Assembly: GCA_964015035.1 (NCBI GenBank)
Contig: CAXHCA010000006.1
Location: 1 to 64,000, forward strand
Source of the DNA: BQJU01 sp964015035
GTDB lineage: Bacteria; Bacteroidota; Bacteroidia; Chitinophagales; Saprospiraceae
Direction of reading: 5' to 3'
Length of the DNA: 64,000 nucleotides
Position numbers and translations under genes: made by a program. Numbering within the stretch: the first letter of the stretch is position 1; each line of letters begins with the position of its first letter. Shown piece by piece: positions 1 to 8,604 of the stretch. The notes beneath the pieces were generated by a model. The model searched no databases and was not told the origin of the DNA. It was given only the letters and a program-made list of their open reading frames with translations.

Positions 1-48
1 CAAAATCTGCAATTTTCGCTGCTAAAGCACCACCTCCAAACAAGCACT
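1..48 (-). repeat. Family A inverted-repeat element, copy A1 (cut by window edge)
   Basis: Reads on the minus strand as AGTGCTTGTTTGGAGGT followed by a segment nearly identical to the left part of the copy near 2.43 kb (GGTGCTTTAGCA, then AAATTGCAG). Only the terminal part is inside the window. Family membership is seen directly; the full length of this copy is unknown. Confidence 0.75.
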
Positions 49-78
49 AAGTTTTCTGACAACGAAGCCTCGGCTACT

Positions 79-144
79 GAGCTGGCATTACAGCCCAAAG
101 TTTGGTTTCAAAACAGCTGCTTGGGCCATCGCTTGGCTCTGCTT
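79..144 (+). repeat. Family C repeat, copy 1
   Basis: About 65 bp beginning GAGCTGGC and containing TTTGGTTTCAAAACAGCTGC and TTGGGCCATCGCTTGG. A second copy follows the right end of element A2 near 1.39 kb. Both copies lie next to a family A end, so this may be a flanking part of a longer form of that element. No coding capacity is seen. Confidence 0.7.
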
Positions 145-158
145 TGATGAACGGCCAT

Positions 159-950
159 TTATGATAATTTAATTCCAATTTTTGCTGTTGCAAGAACGGT
201 ATTGTCAGATTTCTCTTTAGGACTTAATATAAGTCCAGTTCCCTCTTTTACGTTCGCCAAAGACTTGTCATTCCTAAAGTTATAAGGCGATTCGCCATAT
301 TGATTATAAGGTTCAACAGATGTGAATAATTCATTACAAAAGTTTTCTTCGAAATACAATTCACTTGTTAAGTGTTCTTTGTCATTTAATATTACTTTGT
401 AATGAATATGAGGCACTCTTGGGTCATACCAACCAGGAATTATAGTAGTAAATTCTGCATATCCATTTAAGTCTGTTTTTTGATAACCGCGTAGATAGGT
501 AGATTCGTTACTTGGTTCAATGTGTTCTTTCTTTCCAAATTCCAGTTGCTTTGCTGATTCCCAAATATTGTGTCCAATTCCTTCAATGTATCCGCTATAG
601 TTGCCATGAGCATCACATTGCCAAATTTCCACGACTGCATTTTCAATTGGACTACAGTTTGGATAGTCTACTATCTGAAATTTAAGATTTAGAGTTTTTC
701 CTTTTATACTTTCTCTTATATCGCTTCTCAATGGCGATTTCAAATAATAAGGCCCTTCTGAAATAGGTGAGGACAAAACACAAATTTCATCATCAATATT
801 TGGCGTCAAAGTCATTTTCGGCTCACTGTTATTGTCTTTACGCACAATCCAAGTCAAAATCTTTCGTTTCCCAAGCCACGCACTTATTCCAATAAGCCCA
901 AGTGCGGATATAGTTCTAATTATAAATTTTCTTCTTGTTGTTTTTCCCAT
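159..950 (-). CDS. Intradiol ring-cleavage dioxygenase-like protein with Tat-type signal
   Basis: 263 residues. The N-terminus has a twin-arginine motif (TTRRKFI) followed by a hydrophobic stretch, so export by Tat is likely. The body matches the intradiol (protocatechuate/catechol) dioxygenase fold: SEGPYY, then VEIWQCDAHGNYSGY, and the metal-binding block PGWYDPRVPHIHYK, which supplies the expected Tyr and two His ligands for non-haem Fe(III); the earlier Tyr in GNYSGY is the fourth candidate. Exported members of this family are common in Bacteroidota and their substrates are mostly unknown, so no specific aromatic substrate is assigned. It lies alone on the minus strand between repeat copies and cassette-border-like sequence, which suggests an acquired gene. 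Confidence 0.85.
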   Translation of the reverse strand: MGKTTRRKFIIRTISALGLIGISAWLGKRKILTWIVRKDNNSEPKMTLTPNIDDEICVLSSPISEGPYYLKSPLRSDIRESIKGKTLNLKFQIVDYPNCSPIENAVVEIWQCDAHGNYSGYIEGIGHNIWESAKQLEFGKKEHIEPSNESTYLRGYQKTDLNGYAEFTTIIPGWYDPRVPHIHYKVILNDKEHLTSELYFEENFCNELFTSVEPYNQYGESPYNFRNDKSLANVKEGTGLILSPKEKSDNTVLATAKIGIKLS

Positions 951-954
951 TTTA

Positions 955-1062
955 ATTAGTTTTAGGTGGTTGCCAACGGTTTTGTGTATGGCTTGCTGTG
1001 GAAAGTCAGCCGCAATCAGTTATACAGTCGAACGCCCCCGCTAAGCTCGACTTTAGCATTTT
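955..1062. other. Cassette-border-like intergenic sequence
   Basis: Begins TTTAGGTGGTTGCCAACGG and continues with TTTTGTGTATGGC and several short purine-rich blocks before CGAACGCC. A similar start, GCCAACGG followed by GGGTATG, is found near 3.59 kb. From general experience, sequences of this style border accessory genes in many Bacteroidota genomes; that link is recollection and inference, not demonstrated here. Confidence 0.35.
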
Positions 1063-1148
1063 GAGCTATTGTTTTGCACTCAAATGAGTTGAACAAAGCG
1101 AGCACTCATTAGGAGTGATTAAATTTGAGATAACAACAAAACAAATTT

Positions 1149-1241
1149 ATGATCACTTTACCCAAAGAGTTCTCGGAACAAATATCGGAATTTGCTCCGT
1201 TATTTAGCAAAAAGGTCTTTGAACATGCGAAGGTTTTATTA
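1149..1241 (+). pseudogene. Transposase N-terminal remnant cut by a family A element
   Basis: Encodes about 31 residues beginning MITLPKEFSEQISEFAPLF and continuing SKKVFEHAKVLL. This resembles the conserved N-terminus of DDE transposases of the IS4/IS701 type, where the next residues normally read on into the catalytic domain. Here the frame runs straight into the left end of repeat A2 (AGTGCTTGTTTGGAGGT), after which the translation is only repeat-derived. The rest of the transposase is not in the window. Family assignment is from memory of the N-terminal motif and is moderately certain; the truncation is seen directly. Confidence 0.55.
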
Positions 1242-1391
1242 AGTGCTTGTTTGGAGGTAATCATTCAGGCTGCAAATTGCAGACTTTGGGTGCTCGCGAG
1301 GCTCATTTTTGAGTGCATCTCGGCTGAGCCGGGACGGACGAAAAAAAAGAACGATGTGTCAGAGCATGTTTTGTACCTCCAAACATGCTCA
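1242..1391 (+). repeat. Family A inverted-repeat element, copy A2
   Basis: Left end AGTGCTTGTTTGGAGGT, right end ACCTCCAAACATGCTC, giving imperfect terminal inverted repeats of about 16 bp. The interior carries GGTGCTCGCGAGGCTCA and the palindromic block CATCTCGGCTGAGCCGGGA. It interrupts the transposase remnant on its left and is followed by family C sequence on its right. Confidence 0.85.
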
Positions 1392-1458
1392 GAGCTGGCT
1401 TTGCAGTCCAAAATTTGGTTTCAAAACAGCTGCTTGGGCCATCGCTTGGGCCCTGATT
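1392..1458 (+). repeat. Family C repeat, copy 2
   Basis: GAGCTGGCTTTGCAGTCCAA then TTTGGTTTCAAAACAGCTGC and TTGGGCCATCGCTTGG, closely matching the block near the left window edge. It directly abuts the right end of A2. Confidence 0.7.
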
Positions 1459-1494
1459 TGTTTTGAGGGTTATTTGTTCGGTAGTGTTTTGCTT

Positions 1495-2406
1495 TCAGTT
1501 AAACGATTGCCTGAATTCAGAAGGTGTAAAATCAGTTTTACTCTTAAACAACTTGCTAAAAGATTGAATGTGCTCAAAGCCTAATTCGTAGGCAATTTCA
1601 CTCACTGATAAATCTGTGGTTGACAGTCTTTCCTTTGCTATATCAATTATTTTATCCTGTATAAAATGTTTGGTGCTTTTCCCTGTTAAATTTTTCAGCA
1701 AGCGACTTAAATAATTAGCGGATAGATTGAGTTCATTGGCAAAATACTGAACTGTTGGTATTGCCTTTTCTATTAAATGTTCTTTTCTATAATAAGCCAA
1801 AAGCAACTCCTCAAATTGGTTTAAAATCGTGTGATTTGTGATTTTTCGCGTAGTAAATTGACGTTGATAAAAACGCTCTGAATAGGTCAACAATAATGCT
1901 AGTTGTGCAATGATTACATCTTGACTGAAATGGTCAATTGTTGCTTGATATTCTTGAGTAATACTTTCCATTACACCAATAATCATTTTTTCCTCTTTGT
2001 CAGACAAGTGCAGTGCCTCGTTGATTTTGTAATCAAAATACTCATAGTCCTTTATTTTTCTTGAAAGGGGAGTATTCCAAAGGAAATCGGGATGTACCAA
2101 TAATAGCCATCCCTTATGGTTTAATTCCTCATCCGTTCTGAATTCAAAAGAAAGCACTTGCTTTGGAGACATACAATGCAATACCCCTCCATCAAAATCA
2201 TATTCTTGCTGACCATACTTTAATTTGGCATTAAAATCCCTCTTTAAAGCGATGGAATAGAAATCATTAGTGATATTTGTCGGACTGGCTTGGTGACGCT
2301 TGATATCCTCAAATCTCACAATACTAATAAGCGGATGTTCGGGTTTCTGTAAATCCATAACCTTATGGTATTCGGTTATAGATTTTATGTGATATGGTTT
2401 TGACAT
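1495..2406 (-). CDS. AraC-family transcriptional regulator
   Basis: 303 residues. The C-terminal hundred residues form the two helix-turn-helix AraC DNA-binding domain: VQYFANELNLSANYLSRLLK for the first motif and LSVSEIAYELGFEHIQSFSK, then LFKSKTDFTPSEFRQSF, for the second. The N-terminal part is an AraC-type effector-binding region that I cannot assign to a ligand. It is on the same strand as, and downstream of, the NmrA-like oxidoreductase gene, with family A copy A3 between them. AraC genes beside quinone or azo-compound reductases often control them in response to electrophiles, which is the inferred role here. Confidence 0.9.
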   Translation of the reverse strand: MSKPYHIKSITEYHKVMDLQKPEHPLISIVRFEDIKRHQASPTNITNDFYSIALKRDFNAKLKYGQQEYDFDGGVLHCMSPKQVLSFEFRTDEELNHKGWLLLVHPDFLWNTPLSRKIKDYEYFDYKINEALHLSDKEEKMIIGVMESITQEYQATIDHFSQDVIIAQLALLLTYSERFYQRQFTTRKITNHTILNQFEELLLAYYRKEHLIEKAIPTVQYFANELNLSANYLSRLLKNLTGKSTKHFIQDKIIDIAKERLSTTDLSVSEIAYELGFEHIQSFSKLFKSKTDFTPSEFRQSFN

Positions 2407-2427
2407 AGTGCAAGGTTATATTTTATA

Positions 2428-2622
2428 AGTGCATGTTTGGAGGTGGTGCTTTAGCAACGAAAATTGCAGGCTTTGGGTGCTCGCAAGGCTCATTTTTGAG
2501 TGCATCTCGGCTCAGCCGAGACGGACGAAAAAATGGCCGAAAAGAGGCTCCAAAATCCCGGTAAAACCGGGATTGAATAGCTTGCCCGAATATACTTCAG
2601 GGACTACCTACGAACATGCACT
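2428..2622 (+). repeat. Family A inverted-repeat element, copy A3
   Basis: Left end AGTGCATGTTTGGAGGT, right end ACCTACGAACATGCACT. The interior has GGTGCTCGCAAGGCTCA, the palindrome TCTCGGCTCAGCCGAGA, GGCCGAAAAGAGGCTCC, and a second small hairpin made of AATCCCGGT and ACCGGGATT around AAA. At about 195 bp it is one of the fullest copies. Its right end overlaps the 3' end of the neighbouring oxidoreductase gene. Confidence 0.88.
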
Positions 2623-3482
2623 AAGTCAAAAAGTGTTTTTAACCCTTCTCTTAGTGTTGTTGGTTTACGGCCTAACTTTGTTTCTAAATCACTGGTTACT
2701 TCATCTTCCTGTCCGTTTTTTATATCGGTGTTGAATTCAATCACTTTTTGAAGCATTGGTTCTGGTATTCCGGTCGGTCTCATTCTTTCTTGAAAGGTAG
2801 AAATATCTACTGGATGGTATTTTACTTCTTTGCCTGAAATTATTGTCAATGCCCTGGCAATATCATAAAACGAATAAGCTTCGTTGTTTGTGAATTTGTA
2901 TGTTTTGTTTTCACAAACCTCATTTGACAGTACATTAGCTATTGCTTCACCCATTTCTTTTCTTAACGCAAAAGCTACTTTCCCATCCCCTGCAGGTTGG
3001 AAAATACCCATTTCAAACACTTTTTTACCAACAAAAATTGGGAGTACATCCATATACAAGGTATTTCTAAAAATGGTATAGTTTAGCCCACTCGCCTTGA
3101 TATAATCTTCTGTAAGGAAGTGTTCTTCCATCAGTTGATGAGCGAGTGTTTTCCTGTTCCGCATTGCTCTACTTGTATAAACAATATTTGCAACTCCTGA
3201 TTTTTTAGCGGTATCAATCACATTTTTGTGCTGCTGCATTCGGTCGCCCTGGTCACCTGCTGAAATTAAAAGAACGGTGTCTACATTCTTCATTGCACTT
3301 TCAAGAGCGGATAGATGATCATAATCACCCGGAAAAACGTTGATTCCTTTTGCTTTTGTTGCTGCTATCTTTTCTTCTTCTCGAACGAGGGCAGAGATAT
3401 TTTGAGCAGGAATATTCTTTAATAAAGTTTCAATGACTGCACTACCCAGATTTCCGGTAGCTCCTGTTACTAGTATTTGCAT
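2604..3482 (-). CDS. NmrA/SDR-type NAD(P)H oxidoreductase (QorB-like)
   Basis: 292 residues with an atypical short-chain dehydrogenase fold. The N-terminal Rossmann motif is ILVTGATGNLGSAV, followed by ALVRE, GDYDHLSAL and VDTVLLISAG, typical of NmrA-like NAD(P)H:quinone oxidoreductases such as QorB. An SDR catalytic YxxxK is not evident, as expected in NmrA-type members. The last residues (LVHVRR) and the stop codon are encoded by the right terminal repeat of element A3, so the native C-terminus appears to have been replaced by repeat sequence. The core fold looks complete, so the gene may still work. The AraC gene downstream on the same strand is its likely regulator. Confidence 0.85.
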   Translation of the reverse strand: MQILVTGATGNLGSAVIETLLKNIPAQNISALVREEEKIAATKAKGINVFPGDYDHLSALESAMKNVDTVLLISAGDQGDRMQQHKNVIDTAKKSGVANIVYTSRAMRNRKTLAHQLMEEHFLTEDYIKASGLNYTIFRNTLYMDVLPIFVGKKVFEMGIFQPAGDGKVAFALRKEMGEAIANVLSNEVCENKTYKFTNNEAYSFYDIARALTIISGKEVKYHPVDISTFQERMRPTGIPEPMLQKVIEFNTDIKNGQEDEVTSDLETKLGRKPTTLREGLKTLFDLVHVRR

Positions 3483-3587
3483 AATTGTTTGTTTTTTGAT
3501 TTATGCAAAGTTCCCTAGCCTTTAGCCAATAATTTTAGTCAAATCTTGCCTTACTGTAATCGTTTTCAGCTTTTTCACATTTCCGCC

Positions 3588-3772
3588 AACGGTCGCGGGT
3601 ATGAAACACAGGGCATTTCGGAGTGCAAACCTGTCAACCTGCTACATTTTTTATTAAATGTAACAGCCTTAGTGCTAAAGCGGGAAGGGGGGCAGTTGCG
3701 GCCTGTCTCAATGTCGGTCGGGTGCAGGAGTGGTAGTTTCACAGGAAAAACAAAGCAGAAATAACGCAAGAG
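3588..3772. other. Gene-free stretch with cassette-border-like sequence
   Basis: The roughly 400 bp between the oxidoreductase start and the permease gene hold no convincing gene. The block beginning CCGCCAACGGTCGCGGGTATG resembles the sequence upstream of the dioxygenase gene, and an inverted pair ACATTTTTTATTAAATGT lies within it. It may mark the right border of the acquired segment; this is inference. Confidence 0.3.
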
Positions 3773-3889
3773 GAAGGAGGAATCTCATAAAAAAGGATGT
3801 TTTTAGGTGTAAGAATTGGAAGAAATGCCCGAATCAATCACACATTTCTTCCAAGAAACACAATTTTTCTAAATCCTCCGACCTAATCC

Positions 3890-6301
3890 CTACTCGTACC
3901 TCAAGGCTTCTACCGGGTTGCCAAAGGCTGCTTTGATGGCGTAATAACTGGTGGTCAATAGGGTAATTACTGCTACCATGAAGAACGCTAATAAGTACAT
4001 CCAGTAGTTCATATTGGTGTGAAACGAGAAGGTGTCCAGCCATTTATCCATAAAATACCAAGCTGCAATAAAGGCCGGGATTGCCGCCAAGGCCACCAAA
4101 AAGATAAAATTTCGCGTCAGCAAATACACGATATCGGTGGTTTGGGCGCCCAGAATTCTGCGCACCCCAATTTCTTTAGTTCTTTGCTCAGCTGTAAAGG
4201 AGGTTAGCCCCAGTAATCCCAAACAGGCCACAAAAATCATCAATATACTAAAGAGGGTAAACAACCGTGCCCGAATCTGATCGGCTTCGTATAACTCCAT
4301 AAAAGAAGCATCCACAAATTCGTATTCAAAAGCTTCGCCGGGAAAGACGTCCTGCCACTGCTGCTTAGTAAATCCTAATAAAGCGGAAACTTCATCCGGA
4401 CTTTGTGGTTTCATGCGCACATGGACCTCCGGATTGTTAAAGCGGGGAAAGAATAATAATGGTGGTATCGGATCGTAAAGAGAGCTTTGATGAAAATCCT
4501 TCACCACCCCAATTACTTTGGAAAAAGGGATGGTGTCATTCGTGCCAAATTTAACCTTACGACCAATGGCATCGGCCCAGCCCATCCGTTTGACCATGGC
4601 CTCATTGACCATCACCGCCAGCGTGGTATCAGTACCAAATTCCCGACTAAAATTCCTGCCGGCCACAATTTCAATGCCCATGGTTGGGAAAAATTCGTAA
4701 TCGACCCCGTAGTTGTCTACGCCATATTGATCTGTCGTGCCATCTGCCTTTTCCACGGTCATTACCCGCTTGCCAAAACCGTCTCCCGGCGTGGTAGTTG
4801 CTGTACCAATCGAAGTTATTTTGGGGTTTTGCAGGAGTTTTTCCCTCAGAATGGGATATTTATCCAATGCTTCCCGACTATTTAATTCCATGGTCATCAC
4901 ATGCGTCTTATCAAATCCCAGGTCTTTGCTGCGTAAATACTGCATCTGATCGTAGATAATGCCGGTGCCAATAATCATAAAAATGGTGATGGCAAACTGA
5001 ACGGTAACCAACGCTTTGCGCAACCCGGGATTGCCACTACCCTTGGCCAAATTGCCTCGCAATACCGTGATGGGTGGAAAAGCTGAAAGGTAAAATGCCG
5101 GATAACTCCCTCCTACAATACCCGCCAGTACCAGAATGCCAAGCAGTCCTAGCAATACGGGCCCTGACCACAACAATTCCCGATTTAAGGATAGGTCAAA
5201 TGCATTATTGAAAACGGGTAACAGCCCCAATACCAACACATAACTCAAAACCAAAGCTATGGCCGTAAAAAGCACCGATTCTCCCAAAAACAGCCAGATC
5301 AGCTGGCTGCGCTCTGACCCCAGCACTTTGCGAATCCCCACTTCGGTGGCTCGCTTGGTGGCCCGCGCTGTAGCTAAATTCATATAGTTGATACAAGCGA
5401 TGAGCAGCAGAAAAAGTCCCACTATCCCGAAAATATATAGGAAACCAATCTCTCCGGTGGGTTCCGGTTCTCCTTCAAAAGTGGATTTGAGGTGGATATC
5501 GGTCAGCGCGATCGTCTCATACCTGATCTTGATATCCAATTCATCAAAGATAACGACCACGTATTTGTCAATCACTTCTGATAATTTGGCTTCAAAAGCG
5601 GCTACGCTGGTTCCTTCTTTGAGCAATACATAGGTGTAAATACCAAAATTCCCCCAGGAACCGGCATTGGGTTCATTCAAACCAGGAATGGTATTACTGG
5701 AAATCAAGGCATTGGCAATGAGGTGGGAATAGGAGGGCATGTCTTCATATACCCCTGTAACTTTATAGCGACGGCCGCTAGGGGTTTGCAGAAATTCTCC
5801 AATTGGAGGATCATTGCCAAAAATCCGTTTGGCGGACGAACTGGACAAAGCAATGGAACCGGGTTCTCGCAATGCAGTTTTGGCATCTCCTTGTACAAAA
5901 TTGAAGCTAAACACATCACAAACAGTAGAGTCTACCAAAAATACCTTATCCTCAAAAAAGAAATTTTGATCTGTTTCTCCTCTTTGAAAACGGGTTCGCC
6001 CATTGGGAATAAATCGAACATATTCCTCAACCTCAGGATAATCCTGCTTTAACTGCGGCCCCAATGGCGTTTGGGTGACTGCCCAACGAAAAGCATCGTC
6101 TGGCTCCGTAATATCACAGGAAATCCGATAGATGCGATCCCCCTTCTCGTGATATTTGTCGAAGCGATTCTCTTCGGTGATGTACAATAGGATGAATAAG
6201 GTGGCTGCAATGCCGATGGTGAGTCCCAGAATATTAAGTAGGGTGTACCCTGGCTGTCTGCGAAAATTGCGCAAGGCAATATTCAGAGCGTTTCTAAACA
6301 T
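3890..6301 (-). CDS. MacB/FtsX-type ABC transporter permease
   Basis: About 803 residues from the ATG giving MFRNALNIALRNFRRQPGY; a TTG six bases further upstream is less likely. Layout is the double-FtsX form usual in Bacteroidota: a first transmembrane helix (YTLLNILGLTIGIAATLFIL), a periplasmic MacB core domain to about residue 280, three helices with the FtsX motif around ATKRATEVGIRKVLGS, a second periplasmic domain (about 430-660), and three more helices around QRTKEIGVRRILGA. There is no ATP-binding domain here, so the ATPase partner must be elsewhere. Such stand-alone permeases probably act in export or envelope stress with a separate MacB ATPase; the substrate is unknown. A near-perfect palindrome lies about 40 bp upstream. 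Confidence 0.9.
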   Translation of the reverse strand: MFRNALNIALRNFRRQPGYTLLNILGLTIGIAATLFILLYITEENRFDKYHEKGDRIYRISCDITEPDDAFRWAVTQTPLGPQLKQDYPEVEEYVRFIPNGRTRFQRGETDQNFFFEDKVFLVDSTVCDVFSFNFVQGDAKTALREPGSIALSSSSAKRIFGNDPPIGEFLQTPSGRRYKVTGVYEDMPSYSHLIANALISSNTIPGLNEPNAGSWGNFGIYTYVLLKEGTSVAAFEAKLSEVIDKYVVVIFDELDIKIRYETIALTDIHLKSTFEGEPEPTGEIGFLYIFGIVGLFLLLIACINYMNLATARATKRATEVGIRKVLGSERSQLIWLFLGESVLFTAIALVLSYVLVLGLLPVFNNAFDLSLNRELLWSGPVLLGLLGILVLAGIVGGSYPAFYLSAFPPITVLRGNLAKGSGNPGLRKALVTVQFAITIFMIIGTGIIYDQMQYLRSKDLGFDKTHVMTMELNSREALDKYPILREKLLQNPKITSIGTATTTPGDGFGKRVMTVEKADGTTDQYGVDNYGVDYEFFPTMGIEIVAGRNFSREFGTDTTLAVMVNEAMVKRMGWADAIGRKVKFGTNDTIPFSKVIGVVKDFHQSSLYDPIPPLLFFPRFNNPEVHVRMKPQSPDEVSALLGFTKQQWQDVFPGEAFEYEFVDASFMELYEADQIRARLFTLFSILMIFVACLGLLGLTSFTAEQRTKEIGVRRILGAQTTDIVYLLTRNFIFLVALAAIPAFIAAWYFMDKWLDTFSFHTNMNYWMYLLAFFMVAVITLLTTSYYAIKAAFGNPVEALRYE

Positions 6302-6341
6302 TGTCAATTAGGTTTGTCGGATGATTAAATCAAAACCTAAT

Positions 6342-6359
6342 TTACGAAAAATTTCGTAA
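6342..6359. promoter_or_regulatory. Palindromic operator candidate upstream of the permease gene
   Basis: TTACGAAA-AA-TTTCGTAA, 8-bp perfect arms around two bases, centred about 50 bp upstream of the permease start. Palindromes with TACG/CGTA ends are a usual target shape for PadR-like repressors, which often accompany such permeases in Bacteroidota, but no padR gene is in the window. The symmetry is seen; the regulator is inferred. Confidence 0.5.
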
Positions 6360-6478
6360 TACAAAAACATTCTGGTCGAAAAGTCAGAACAGGCGCAATT
6401 TGTGCCCCCTCTTTGATCTACTAATCCGGCCTTCAAGGATGACTTTTCCAGGGCTTAAAAAGCATTACTTTCTGGTCA

Positions 6479-8437
6479 CTAACGAATCAACAGGAGATCT
6501 CCGGATAGCACTTTTTGCCGGCCGCTTTCAGGCGACAAAGCATATTTCAGAAGATAGGTATAGACCCCCAAACCGGCCATGCCTCCGTGGGTGCTCCCAT
6601 CCCAAAATTCCCCGGGATCACTTGATTGAAATACCATGCCGCCCCAACGATTGAAGATGGTCAATTCATACTGATACATTTCCCCTGCAAAATAGACGGC
6701 AAAGTGATCGTTAACCCCATCTAAATTCGGTGAAAAAACATTTGGTACATATAACTGTACGGCATTTTCAATCTCGATATTTCGACTGATCGTATCCATA
6801 CAATTTCCCTCACCTAAGACCTCCAGCTGTACTCGGTACCCGCCTGCATTGAGGTATTCATGTACGGGATTAATCAGAAAACTCTCCAATTGATCGCCAA
6901 AGTCCCAGTGCCATTGGAGTATATTTCCTGAGGAGAGGTCTGTAAATTGAACTTCATTGTGCAGTACATCCGGTTGATCCGGAAAAAAACTAAAATTAGC
7001 AACCGGTACCTCCTCCACCTGAATCAGGTTTTCCCAATATAGGTCGGCCACACAATTCCCCATATAGCTGACCTCCACTCCTATATCATAAGTACCCGGA
7101 TCGGCAAAGGTATAGCGCACCTGCCCTGTTTCGGTTTCGAGGGTTTCCCCCTGGAATTTCCAGGTGTACTGCACCCCTGAAATGGCTCCACCGTCAATCA
7201 ATTCGATGGTCAAGGGTGCACAGCCTTGCAGGGGATCAGCCATAATACTCGGTTGGGGTAGGTTGATCACTGCTACATTCATCGTAAAATCAGCCAAACA
7301 ATCGGTATTGGAGATAAACTGTATGGCAAAATCTCCCACACCACTTATTGAAGGATCAAAAAGCCCCTGTTCAGCATCAACAATACCCGGGCCAATCCAC
7401 ATTCCAGGGCCAGCATCATCCTTTAGGATTAGTGGCTCCGCCTGGCTGCAAATGGGACCTGGATAATCCATCACATATTCCTCCTGAACAGTGACCGTCA
7501 CCGAATCCATCAACTTACAGGTGAGGGCATCTGCTATCTCTACGTAATAAGTTGTCGTCATTTCCGGCTGAACCCAAAAAGCAGTGGTCGTATCCGACTG
7601 TTGCCCATCAGTCCAAAAAATGTCGCGATTAGCGGTAAAATGTAGCCAGGTACTGTCTCCCAAACAAATGGTCCTATCTTCCGGTACTTCCAGATAAATG
7701 GGCTCAATCACCACTTGATCCACCCAAACGTAGAAACCCTGTGGATTTACCTGGGGGAGAATAAAACTGGCGTCCTCATCATTCCCCATAAAACCGATGT
7801 AGATGTATTCATAATCCTCATCTGGCGTAAACGCCAACTGCACTTGCTGCCATTCACTGCCAGAAATGATGGGATCACAAGCCACCCATTGATTGGATAC
7901 CAAGTTAAAGTCCAATTCCCAAGGATCAAAGGATGGCATTTGTTCATGTGCAAAGAAAATGCCCCAATGGTTGGACTCGTGCAAAAAATCTGGATCATCC
8001 AGCTTATTCTGTATCCAAAAAGAGACCTCATAACAGGTACCTGGCGCTAATGGTGCTAATAGTGGACTCCCCCCCCACTCCCGATAGGAGGTCGATCCAA
8101 TACTCTTAAAAAATCCCAGTACCCCGCCCCCTTCGTAGGGATAACCACACCCGGTATTGCCCTCACCCGTTGGACAAGGCTCTAAAGCCGTGAGATTTGA
8201 TCCCCCTACAATAGCTACATGATGGTGATCTGCGGTACCTGCTGCGTTATACCAATAGGTCAACCCGTCAAGGGTATTTGGATTAGCTACCACGTGGGTA
8301 CTGTCCCATATTTCAAAGCCAGGATCAGGAACGAGATTTTGGCCCTGAGCCAAAACATTAAAACTTATGATCAGTAAGAATAAGCCACAAATGCGAAGCA
8401 ATGAGAGTCCCTGCGCGCTTGAACATTTCAGTAACAT
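6479..8437 (-). CDS. Secreted PKD-domain protein with type B T9SS sorting domain
   Basis: 652 residues. The N-terminus has a signal peptide (LLRICGLFLLIISFNVLAQG). The first 240 residues look like a galactose-binding-like/carbohydrate-type lectin region (VPDPGFEIWDS, SYREWGG, WVDQVVIEPIYL), followed by an Ig-like segment, then two PKD-like domains, the second with the clear HWDFGDQ signature and NPVHEYLNAG. The last 85 residues are the gliding-motility-associated C-terminal domain: VPNVFSPNLDGVNDHF and FNRWGGMVFQS, which directs export by the type IX secretion system and surface attachment or release. Role is probably cell-surface or extracellular binding; no catalytic motif is seen. Confidence 0.88.
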   Translation of the reverse strand: MLLKCSSAQGLSLLRICGLFLLIISFNVLAQGQNLVPDPGFEIWDSTHVVANPNTLDGLTYWYNAAGTADHHHVAIVGGSNLTALEPCPTGEGNTGCGYPYEGGGVLGFFKSIGSTSYREWGGSPLLAPLAPGTCYEVSFWIQNKLDDPDFLHESNHWGIFFAHEQMPSFDPWELDFNLVSNQWVACDPIISGSEWQQVQLAFTPDEDYEYIYIGFMGNDEDASFILPQVNPQGFYVWVDQVVIEPIYLEVPEDRTICLGDSTWLHFTANRDIFWTDGQQSDTTTAFWVQPEMTTTYYVEIADALTCKLMDSVTVTVQEEYVMDYPGPICSQAEPLILKDDAGPGMWIGPGIVDAEQGLFDPSISGVGDFAIQFISNTDCLADFTMNVAVINLPQPSIMADPLQGCAPLTIELIDGGAISGVQYTWKFQGETLETETGQVRYTFADPGTYDIGVEVSYMGNCVADLYWENLIQVEEVPVANFSFFPDQPDVLHNEVQFTDLSSGNILQWHWDFGDQLESFLINPVHEYLNAGGYRVQLEVLGEGNCMDTISRNIEIENAVQLYVPNVFSPNLDGVNDHFAVYFAGEMYQYELTIFNRWGGMVFQSSDPGEFWDGSTHGGMAGLGVYTYLLKYALSPESGRQKVLSGDLLLIR

Positions 8438-8460
8438 ATTTTCCTAAATTTAAACAACTA

Positions 8461-8604
8461 AGAGCATCTTTGGAGGTCGGGTTTGCTGGCAAAAAGCATC
8501 ATTTTTTTGCTGAAACAAAGGCGTTTTTTGAAATGCATCTCGGCTGAGCCGAGACGGATAAGAAAAAGAACAATGTGTCAGTGCATTGTAGTGCCTAAGT
8601 GCTT
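8461..8604 (+). repeat. Family A inverted-repeat element, copy A4
   Basis: Left end AGAGCATCTTTGGAGGTCGG, interior TTTGCTGGCAAAAAGCATCA and the palindrome TCTCGGCTGAGCCGAGA, then AGAACAATGTGTCAGTGCAT as in A2. The right terminal repeat has decayed. With A6 it represents a subtype whose left interior differs from A2, A3 and A9. It occupies most of the gene-free 325 bp between the PKD protein gene and the next gene. Confidence 0.8.

Noticed and set aside
1149..1466. A 105-residue reading frame starting at the transposase-like sequence
   Set aside because: Only the first 31 codons resemble a protein family; the rest is family A and C repeat sequence read in frame.
3546..3769. Overlapping frames on both strands of 64-72 codons before the permease gene
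   Set aside because: Composition and lack of recognisable motifs suggest non-coding accessory DNA.
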